Part shown: positions 55,505 to 62,388 of the stretch, piece by piece
Layout: each line of letters begins with the position of its first letter
Numbering within the stretch: position 1 is the first letter of the stretch
NCBI RefSeq assembly: GCF_009865135.1
Contig: NZ_WWGH01000001.1
Location: forward strand, 1,364,001-1,428,000
Source: Streptomyces sp. SID8374
GTDB lineage: Bacteria; Actinomycetota; Actinomycetes; Streptomycetales; Streptomycetaceae
DNA: 64,000 bases
Direction of reading: 5' to 3'
The notes under the pieces: generated by a model
The model's input: only the letters and a program-made list of their open reading frames with translations
Databases searched by the model: none
What the model was told of the DNA's origin: nothing
Translations under genes and position numbers: made by a program

Positions 55505-55556
55505 CTCAGTGCTCTACAGCTTCACCGCAGCCGATGAGCCGTCGGGGTCCGGAGCG

Positions 55557-57068
55557 TCAGCTCTGGCCGCCCGCCAGCTTCTCGCGCAGGGCGGCGAGGG
55601 CCTCGTCCGACGCCAGGGCGCCGGAGTTGTCCGCCGACTCCGAGGAGTACGAACCGCCACCGGAGCCACCCGAGGCGGCCGGAGCGGCGCCGGCCGGGGC
55701 GGCAGCACCCTCGGCAGCGGCGGCCTCGTCGGCCTCGCGGGACTTGATGACCTGGGCCTGGTGCTGCTCGAAGCGCTGCTGCGCCTCGGCGTACTGGGTC
55801 TCCCAGACCTCGCGCTGCGCCTCGAAGCCCTCGAGCCAGTCGTTGGTCTCGGGGTCGAAGCCCTCGGGGTAGATGTAGTTGCCCTGGTCGTCGTACGACG
55901 CGGCCATGCCGTACAGCGTCGGGTCGAACTCGACCGAGGCCGGGTCGCCACCGAAGGACTCGTTGGCCTGCTTCAGCGAGAGGCTGATGCGGCGGCGCTC
56001 GAGGTCGATGTCGATGACCTTGACGAAGATCTCGTCGTTGACCTGGACGACCTGCTCCGGGATCTCCACGTGGCGCTCGGCCAGCTCGGAGATGTGGACC
56101 AGACCCTCGATGCCCTCGTCGACGCGGACGAACGCACCGAACGGAACGAGCTTCGTGACCTTACCCGGGACGACCTGACCGATCTGGTGCGTCCGGGCGA
56201 ACTGCTGCCACGGGTCTTCCTGCGTCGCCTTGAGCGACAGGGAGACGCGCTCGCGGTCCATGTCGACGTCGAGGACCTCGACGGTGACTTCCTGGCCGAC
56301 CTCGACAACCTCGGAGGGGTGGTCGATGTGCTTCCAGGAGAGCTCGGAGACGTGCACGAGACCGTCGACGCCACCCAGGTCCACGAAGGCACCGAAGTTG
56401 ACGATCGAGGAGACGACGCCGGAGCGGACCTGACCCTTCTGGAGGGTGGTGAGGAACGTCTGGCGAACCTCGGACTGGGTCTGCTCGAGCCAGGCGCGGC
56501 GGGACAGGACCACGTTGTTGCGGTTCTTGTCCAGCTCGATGATCTTCGCCTCGAGCTCCTTGCCCACGTAGGGCTGGAGGTCGCGGACACGACGCATCTC
56601 GACGAGCGACGCCGGGAGGAAGCCGCGGAGGCCGATGTCGAGGATGAGACCACCCTTGACGACCTCGATGACGGTACCGGTGACGATGCCGTCTTCTTCC
56701 TTGATCTTCTCGATGGTGCCCCAGGCACGCTCGTACTGAGCGCGCTTCTTCGAGAGGATCAGGCGGCCTTCCTTGTCCTCCTTCTGGAGAACCAGGGCCT
56801 CGATCTCGTCGCCGACCTTGACGACCTCGTTGGGGTCGACGTCGTGCTTGATCGAGAGCTCGCGGCTCGGGATGACACCTTCGGTCTTGTAACCGATGTC
56901 GAGGAGAACCTCGTCCCGGTCAACCTTGACGATGACACCGTCAACGATGTCGCCGTCGTTGAAGTACTTGATCGTCTCGTCGATCGCCGCGAGGAACGCG
57001 TCCGCGTCGCCGATGTCGTTGACCGCAACCTGCGGAGTGGTGGCGGTGGTCTCGGTGCTGCTCGTCAT
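55557..57068 (-). CDS. rpsA: 30S ribosomal protein S1
   Basis: 503-residue ribosomal protein S1, which brings mRNA to the 30S subunit. Four S1 (OB-fold) domains are visible starting near residues 37 (GDIVDGVIVKVDRDEVLLDI), 122, 210 (GQVRSGVVSSIVNFGAFVDL) and 295 (GQVVPGKVTKLVPFGAFVRV), the four-domain form of actinobacteria. The C-terminal 60 residues are Ala/Gly/Ser-rich and acidic. A strong promoter lies about 190 bases upstream, so the long leader could allow autoregulation as in other bacteria. Confidence 0.97.
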   Translation of the reverse strand: MTSSTETTATTPQVAVNDIGDADAFLAAIDETIKYFNDGDIVDGVIVKVDRDEVLLDIGYKTEGVIPSRELSIKHDVDPNEVVKVGDEIEALVLQKEDKEGRLILSKKRAQYERAWGTIEKIKEEDGIVTGTVIEVVKGGLILDIGLRGFLPASLVEMRRVRDLQPYVGKELEAKIIELDKNRNNVVLSRRAWLEQTQSEVRQTFLTTLQKGQVRSGVVSSIVNFGAFVDLGGVDGLVHVSELSWKHIDHPSEVVEVGQEVTVEVLDVDMDRERVSLSLKATQEDPWQQFARTHQIGQVVPGKVTKLVPFGAFVRVDEGIEGLVHISELAERHVEIPEQVVQVNDEIFVKVIDIDLERRRISLSLKQANESFGGDPASVEFDPTLYGMAASYDDQGNYIYPEGFDPETNDWLEGFEAQREVWETQYAEAQQRFEQHQAQVIKSREADEAAAAEGAAAPAGAAPAASGGSGGGSYSSESADNSGALASDEALAALREKLAGGQS

Positions 57069-57266
57069 GTGGGAAAGGGCTCCGGTACGGACAGAGAGTC
57101 GTAGGTACTGCTACGCCGAAAGCCCGTATCGCCTCTGCAGAAGCCGGACAGCCTGGAAAGCGCGCAATCCGTTTCCGGAGAGACGCCTCGACAACCGAGG
57201 GGACATGCAACAGACGCGAGCGCGGCCTGCTAGGTCTGAGGCGCGCAGGCTCGCAGCGCAACTTGT

Positions 57267-57295
57267 AGCATACGGGGGCAGCCGGACAGGGTCAA
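57267..57295 (-). promoter_or_regulatory. Strong predicted rpsA promoter
   Basis: On the minus strand TTGACC (57290-57295), a 17-base spacer and TATGCT (57267-57272) form a near-ideal housekeeping promoter. The start near 57260 leaves a leader of about 190 bases before rpsA. The remaining part of the 436-base gap (57300-57504) shows no gene or clear signal. Confidence 0.7.
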
Positions 57296-57504
57296 TGCGC
57301 GCAGGCGCGGACCGGGGACGCGACGGCCCCTCAACGGCCCTGTACCGGAGCAACTCCTGTTCTCCGAGGCGCGTTCGGGCCGATTCGACCCGAACACAAT
57401 ACGGCAGTGCGGCAAGGCGTCGCGCACACGCGTCCGTCTCCCGGCACCTACCCCTGGTACGTACCGCGTGCGGCGAGTGAAGGCAAACTACAACGACGGG
57501 CACG

Positions 57505-58335
57505 ATGAGCCAAGAGATCCACGGGACCTACACAGAGGAACCCGCAGAACCCGAAGCCACCCGCCGGGCGGCGGACGAGGCCGAGAGCAGCCGGGCCAGC
57601 CGGGGATGGTGGGACCGGAACGCCGACGAGTACCAGAGCGACCACGGCGGCTTCCTGGGCGACGACCGCTTCGTCTGGGGCCCCGAAGGGCTGGACGAGG
57701 CGGAGGCCGCCCTGCTGGGGCCCGCCGCCTCCCTCAAGGGCCTCGACGTCCTGGAGATCGGCGCCGGGGCCGCGCAGTGCTCGCGCTGGCTGGCCGGGCA
57801 GGGCGCCCGCCCGGTCGCCCTCGACCTCTCCCACCGCCAGCTCCAGCACGCCCTGCGCATCGGCGAGGGCATCCCGCTCGTCGAGGCGGACGCGGGCCGG
57901 CTGCCCTTCCGGGACGCCTCCTTCGACCTGGCCTGCTCCGCGTACGGGGCGGTGCCCTTCGTCGCCGACCCCGTTCAGGTCTTCCGCGAGGTGCACCGGG
58001 TGCTGCGGCCCGGCGGGCGCTGGGTCTTCTCCGTGACGCACCCGATCCGCTGGGCGTTCCCGGACGAGCCGGGGCCCGAGGGCCTCTCCGTCGCCGCCTC
58101 CTACTTCGACCGCGTCCCCTATGTGGAACAGGACGAGCAGGGCAACGCCGTCTATGTGGAACACCATCGCACCCTCGGCGACCGGGTACGGGACGTGGTG
58201 GCGGGCGGGTTCCGCCTGGTCGACCTCGTCGAACCGGAATGGCCCGCCTGGAACGACCAGGAGTGGGGAGGCTGGTCCCCGCTGCGCGGCAACCTGATCC
58301 CGGGGACGGCGATCTTCGTGTGCGAGCGGGACTGA
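57505..58335 (+). CDS. SAM-dependent methyltransferase (class I)
   Basis: 276 residues. The first 35 are polar. Motif I is DVLEIGAGAAQCSRWLAGQG (near residue 81), followed by PVALDLSHRQL, a motif IV-like DLACSAYGAVPFV (near residue 151) and the post-IV VLRPGGRWVFSVTHP, as in ubiquinone/menaquinone-type methyltransferases. Target unknown. It follows the rpsA promoter region divergently and is terminated by a very long perfect hairpin. Confidence 0.87.
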   Translation: MSQEIHGTYTEEPAEPEATRRAADEAESSRASRGWWDRNADEYQSDHGGFLGDDRFVWGPEGLDEAEAALLGPAASLKGLDVLEIGAGAAQCSRWLAGQGARPVALDLSHRQLQHALRIGEGIPLVEADAGRLPFRDASFDLACSAYGAVPFVADPVQVFREVHRVLRPGGRWVFSVTHPIRWAFPDEPGPEGLSVAASYFDRVPYVEQDEQGNAVYVEHHRTLGDRVRDVVAGGFRLVDLVEPEWPAWNDQEWGGWSPLRGNLIPGTAIFVCERD

Positions 58336-58370
58336 GGCCCTTGGTGGGCGGGCGGGACTGATCTCCTTCG

Positions 58371-58421
58371 CGTACGGGCGTTTCCCCGGGCCGACGTCCG
58401 GCCCGGGGAAACGCCCGTACG
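58371..58421 (+). terminator. 23-bp perfect hairpin between the methyltransferase gene and hrpB
   Basis: Arms 58371-58393 and 58399-58421 are perfectly complementary over 23 bp with the five-base loop ACGTC. It starts 35 bases after the methyltransferase stop and ends only 11 bases before the hrpB start codon, so it may also affect hrpB initiation. Confidence 0.85.
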
Positions 58422-58432
58422 ACACTGGGACC

Positions 58433-61141
58433 GTGATCCGCACCGAAGCCCTGGACCGCCTCCCCGTCCGCACCGCCGTCCCCGCCCTGCGGCGCGCCCT
58501 CGACGACCGGGGCGTCGCCGTCCTGTGCGCCCCGCCCGGCACCGGCAAGACGACCCTCGTGCCGCTGGTCCTGGCCGGGCTGACCGGGGACGGGCCGGTG
58601 CGCCGGGTCGTGGTCGCCGAGCCGCGCCGGATCGCCGCACGGGCGGCGGCGCGGCGGATGGCCTGGCTGCTGGGCGAGCAGCCGGGCGGCCGGATCGGCT
58701 TCACCGTGCGCGGGGAGCGCGTGGTCGGGCGGGAGACGGTGGTGGAGGTCGTGACCACCGGGGTGCTGCTCCAGCGGCTCCAGCGCGACCAGGAGCTGGC
58801 CGGGGTCGACGTGGTGATCATCGACGAGTGCCATGAGCGCCACCTCGACGCGGACACGGTGGCCGCCTTCCTCCTGGACGTACGGGAGGCGATCCGGCCC
58901 GATCTGCGGCTGGTGGCGGCCTCCGCGACGACGGACGCGGAGGGGTGGGCGCGGCTGCTGGGCGATGCGCCGGTGATCGAGGCCGAGGGTGTCTCGTACC
59001 CGGTGGAGGTGGTCTGGGCGCCGCCCGCCCGGCCGGTGAAGCCGCCGCACGGGATGCGCGTCGATCCCGCGCTGCTGACGCATGTGGCCGCGACCCTGCG
59101 GCGGGCGCTCGCGGAGCGGGAGGGGGACGTCCTCTGCTTCCTGCCCGGCGTCGGGGAGATCGCGCGGGTGGCCGGACAGCTCGCCGGGGTGGACGCGGAG
59201 GTGCTCCAGGTCCATGGGCGCGCCCCGGCCGCCGCGCAGGACGCGGTGCTCGCCGGGTCCTCGGGTGGGCGGCGGGTGGTCCTGGCGACCTCGGTGGCGG
59301 AGTCGTCGCTGACGGTGCCGGGCGTGCGGGTGGTCGTCGACTCGGGCCTCGCCCGGGAGCCCCGTACCGACCATGCCCGGGGCCTGAGCGCCCTGACGAC
59401 CGTACGGGCCTCCCAGGCGGCCGGTCGGCAGCGAGCGGGCCGGGCCGGGCGGGAGGCGCCCGGGGCGGTGTACCGGTGCTGGGAGCAGGCCGAGGACGGG
59501 CGGCTCGCGCGCTTCCCCTCCCCCGAGATCAAGGTGGCCGACCTTGCGGCGTTCGCGCTCCAGGCGGCGTGCTGGGGCGACCCGGACGCCTCCTCGCTCG
59601 CCCTGCTGGACCCGCCGCCCGCCGGGGCCATGGGCGCCGCCCGCGAGGTGCTGGAGGCGATCGGCGCGGTGGACGGGACGGGCAGGGTCACCGACCGGGG
59701 CGTACGGATGTCCCGGCTCGGGCTGCACCCCCGGCTCGCCCGCGCCCTGCTGGACGGCGCCCGGGAGGCCGGGGCGCGGCGGGCCGCGGAGGTGGTGGCG
59801 CTGCTGAGCGAGGAGCCGCCGAGGGAGTACGGGGACGATCTCGCGGCAGCGCTGCGGACCGCCCGCCGGGGGCAGGACGGGTACGCGGGGCGCTGGAAGC
59901 AGGAGGTACGGCGGCTGTCGTCGTCGGTGGGCTCGGAGTCCGGGGGCGCGCCCCGGGGAGCCGGTGGCTCCGGTTCCGGGGGCGCCACGGGCGGTGGCTC
60001 GGGCTCCGGGGGCGCGCCTCGGGGAACCGGCGGCTCCGGTTCCGGGCCCACCACAGGCGGTGGCTCGGGCTCCGGGGGCGCGCCTCGGGGAACCGGCGGC
60101 TCCGGTTCCGGGCCCACCACAGGCGGTGGCTCCGGCTCCGGGCCCGGGAAAGGCGGCTCCGATGACGCCGTCGTCGGGCTCGTCGCCGCCCTGGCGTTCC
60201 CCGAGCGGGTGGCGCGGGCCCGGGGCGACGGGGCCTTTCTCATGGTGTCGGGTACGGGCGCGGAGCTGCGGGACGGGTCGCGGCTGCGCAGCGCGCCCTG
60301 GCTCGCCGTCGCCGTCGCGGACCGGCCCTCCCACGCGGCCTCGGCCCGGGTGCGGCTGGCGGCGGTGGTCGACGAGTCCACCGCCCTCCTGGCCGCCGGG
60401 CATCTACGGGTGCGGGGCGAGGAGGTCCGCTGGGTGGACGGCGAGGTGGTGGCCCGGTCGGTGGACCGGGTGGGGGCGGTGGAGCTGGCCGTACGCCCGC
60501 TGAAGCAGCCGGATCCGGAGCTGGTGCGCGGGGCCCTGGTGGAGGGGCTGCGGCGGGAGGGGCTCGGGCTGCTGCGGTGGACCCGGGACAGTGAGCAGTT
60601 CCGGCAGCGGCTGGCGTTCCTGCACCGGGTGGTGGGCACGCCGTGGCCCGACGTGTCGGACGAGGCGCTGCTCGCGGAGCCGGGCGCCTGGCTGGAGCCG
60701 GAGCTGTCACGGGCCCGGCGCCGCTCCGACCTGGGCCGGATCGACGCGGGGCAGGCGCTGCGCCGGCTGCTGCCGTGGGCGACGGGCGAGGCGGTGCGGC
60801 TGGACGAGCTGGCGCCCGAGCGGATCGAGGTGCCGAGCGGCTCCCGTATCCGCGTCGAGTACGGCGGCGAGCAGCCCGTACTCGCGGTGAAACTCCAGGA
60901 GTTGTTCGGGCTGGGCGAGACGCCCCGGGTGGCCGGGGTGCCGGTCCTGGTCCACCTGCTCTCCCCCGCCGGGCGCCCGGCGGCCGTCACGGCGGACCTG
61001 GCCTCGTTCTGGCAGGACGGCTACAAGGCCGTACGGGCGGAGCTGCGCGGCCGCTACCCGAAGCACCCGTGGCCGGAGGACCCCACGACCGTACAGGCGA
61101 CGCGGTACACCTCGGCCAGGCTCAAGCGGCAGGGCTCCTAG
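58433..61141 (+). CDS. hrpB: ATP-dependent RNA helicase HrpB
   Basis: 902-residue DEAH/RHA-type helicase. Motif I is LCAPPGTGKTTLVPL (near residue 30), motif II VVIIDECHERHLDADT (DECH, near residue 128), motif III VAASATT, and motif VI QAAGRQRAGRAGREAPG (near residue 325), followed by the HA2 and HrpB C-terminal domains. Between about residues 500 and 570 a Gly/Ser/Pro-rich linker is built from three 22-residue repeats. The GTG at 58433 has only a weak ribosome-binding site (GGGA) and abuts the long hairpin. In E. coli HrpB is non-essential; its RNA targets are unknown. Confidence 0.92.
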   Translation: MIRTEALDRLPVRTAVPALRRALDDRGVAVLCAPPGTGKTTLVPLVLAGLTGDGPVRRVVVAEPRRIAARAAARRMAWLLGEQPGGRIGFTVRGERVVGRETVVEVVTTGVLLQRLQRDQELAGVDVVIIDECHERHLDADTVAAFLLDVREAIRPDLRLVAASATTDAEGWARLLGDAPVIEAEGVSYPVEVVWAPPARPVKPPHGMRVDPALLTHVAATLRRALAEREGDVLCFLPGVGEIARVAGQLAGVDAEVLQVHGRAPAAAQDAVLAGSSGGRRVVLATSVAESSLTVPGVRVVVDSGLAREPRTDHARGLSALTTVRASQAAGRQRAGRAGREAPGAVYRCWEQAEDGRLARFPSPEIKVADLAAFALQAACWGDPDASSLALLDPPPAGAMGAAREVLEAIGAVDGTGRVTDRGVRMSRLGLHPRLARALLDGAREAGARRAAEVVALLSEEPPREYGDDLAAALRTARRGQDGYAGRWKQEVRRLSSSVGSESGGAPRGAGGSGSGGATGGGSGSGGAPRGTGGSGSGPTTGGGSGSGGAPRGTGGSGSGPTTGGGSGSGPGKGGSDDAVVGLVAALAFPERVARARGDGAFLMVSGTGAELRDGSRLRSAPWLAVAVADRPSHAASARVRLAAVVDESTALLAAGHLRVRGEEVRWVDGEVVARSVDRVGAVELAVRPLKQPDPELVRGALVEGLRREGLGLLRWTRDSEQFRQRLAFLHRVVGTPWPDVSDEALLAEPGAWLEPELSRARRRSDLGRIDAGQALRRLLPWATGEAVRLDELAPERIEVPSGSRIRVEYGGEQPVLAVKLQELFGLGETPRVAGVPVLVHLLSPAGRPAAVTADLASFWQDGYKAVRAELRGRYPKHPWPEDPTTVQATRYTSARLKRQGS
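59935..60132 (+). repeat. Three 66-bp tandem repeats inside hrpB
   Basis: Units at 59935-60000, 60001-60066 and 60067-60132. The second and third are identical over 66 bases; the first differs at about ten. Each encodes 22 residues of the GGAPRGTGGSGSGPTTGGGS type, so the frame is kept. This forms a flexible linker between the helicase core and the C-terminal domain. Confidence 0.9.
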
Positions 61142-62093
61142 CATCCGACGGCCGCCGCGACCGCGCCTCCAGCCACAGCGCCAGCGCGAGCAGGCCGATA
61201 CCGAGGCCCAGGAAGCCCCAGGGCAGGTAGGAAGTGAGGAGGAGGACCAGGACGCGCTGGGATTTCACCAGGTCGACGGTGTCCACGATGTAGTCCTCGC
61301 GCATCTTCACATGGCCGGAGAACGCGGTGACGGTGTCCTCGGACATGCCCATCTTCTTGGCGTTGCGCAGTTCCTCCTCGTGGATCTCCTCGCCGTTGAC
61401 CGGGGCTCCGGTGACGGGTTCGACCCAGAACATGCGCTTGGTGGTGTACCAGCGGGTGATGCCGGTCTGCGCGATCTGCTCGGCGGTGACGCCCTCGATG
61501 GGCATCTTCTTCGGCATCGGGACCTTGGTCCACGGGATGGTCTGCTCGAAGTAGTAGACCTCCAGGCCGCGGAAGGTGCGGGTCCCCTTGTAGTGGATGG
61601 GGGCGGTAGTGCGGGTCTGGGCGTCGAAGTAGGCGTAGTCCCGTTTCTCCGTGAGGAAGGGCCACTTGAACTCGATGCCCTCGCGGCGGACCGGGTCGCC
61701 GTCGACCATCTCACCGGTGGCGTTGACGGGGGCCTGGGTGTGGGCGTCGAAGATGTAGCGCTCGGGGATCTCGGAGACCATTTCGCCGTCGGGGCCCTCG
61801 ATGTAGGAGAGCGCGTCCCAGACGACGACGTCCCGCCCGGCGCTGCGTTCGATCTTCTCGGACTCCTCCACGTTGCCCTTGAGCGTCTGGACGATGGTGA
61901 CCTTCTCGACCTCCTTCGCCTTGAGGGTCGTGTAGTCGAGGAGGGTGGCGGGCCTCGCCTCCAGGACGACTTCCTGGTACTGGTTCGGCGGGACCTTCGC
62001 CAGGCGGGGGAAGGCGTACCAGCGCAGCAGCGGGGACAGGGCGGCGAAGAAGACGGCGAAGGCCAGGAGGACGAGACCGGCTCGGCGGCGCAT
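61122..62093 (-). CDS. DUF3068-domain membrane protein (porin PorA-like family)
   Basis: 323 residues. An N-terminal transmembrane helix (residues 6-24) and a C-terminal one (about 283-305) enclose an extracytoplasmic domain of about 250 residues (PRLAKVPPNQYQEVVLEARP, then VVWDALSYIEGPDGE and TRTFRGLEVYYFEQTIPWT). This topology and sequence match the DUF3068 family of mycolate and Streptomyces actinobacteria. Function unknown. The ATG at 62093 has GGAGAGG upstream. Its last 20 bases overlap the 3' end of the convergent hrpB. Confidence 0.85.
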   Translation of the reverse strand: MRRRAGLVLLAFAVFFAALSPLLRWYAFPRLAKVPPNQYQEVVLEARPATLLDYTTLKAKEVEKVTIVQTLKGNVEESEKIERSAGRDVVVWDALSYIEGPDGEMVSEIPERYIFDAHTQAPVNATGEMVDGDPVRREGIEFKWPFLTEKRDYAYFDAQTRTTAPIHYKGTRTFRGLEVYYFEQTIPWTKVPMPKKMPIEGVTAEQIAQTGITRWYTTKRMFWVEPVTGAPVNGEEIHEEELRNAKKMGMSEDTVTAFSGHVKMREDYIVDTVDLVKSQRVLVLLLTSYLPWGFLGLGIGLLALALWLEARSRRPSDARSPAA

Positions 62094-62118
62094 GGTGGTG
62101 GACCTCTCCCTTGCCGGG

Positions 62119-62256
62119 CTACTGCTCGGGGCCCGGGACGGTGGTGAGCAGGGGTTTGGGCGAGGTCTCGCCCGGCGGTGAGCCGACGGCGGAGATCGTG
62201 AACACGAGCGCGAGGGCGGCGGCCAGTCCGATGGCGGCGGCGACGAGGGCACGCAT
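62119..62256 (-). CDS. Small single-pass membrane protein (SPW_0924-like)
   Basis: 45 residues: one transmembrane helix (about residues 3-23) and a short polar tail with SPKPLLTTVPGPEQ. It resembles a tiny conserved Streptomyces family that I recall as SPW_0924. The ATG has GGGAGG seven bases upstream. It lies 25 bases before the DUF3068 gene on the same strand, so the two probably share a transcript. Confidence 0.75.
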   Translation of the reverse strand: MRALVAAAIGLAAALALVFTISAVGSPPGETSPKPLLTTVPGPEQ

Positions 62257-62339
62257 GCTCGGCCTCCCGGGGCGGTGATCTGATGGTTCGTCAGGGGTGG
62301 GGCACCGTAGCAACCGGGACGCGAGATGAGAACACGGAC

Positions 62340-62374
62340 GACAGCCCCCGCGCCGGGCGGGCGCGGGGGCTGTC
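62340..62374 (-). terminator. Terminator of the lytic transglycosylase gene
   Basis: Perfect 15-bp stem GACAGCCCCCGCGCC/GGCGCGGGGGCTGTC (62340-62354 with 62360-62374), five-base loop, just after the stop at 62389. Confidence 0.88.
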
Positions 62375-62388
62375 GGTGGAGCGGTGGG

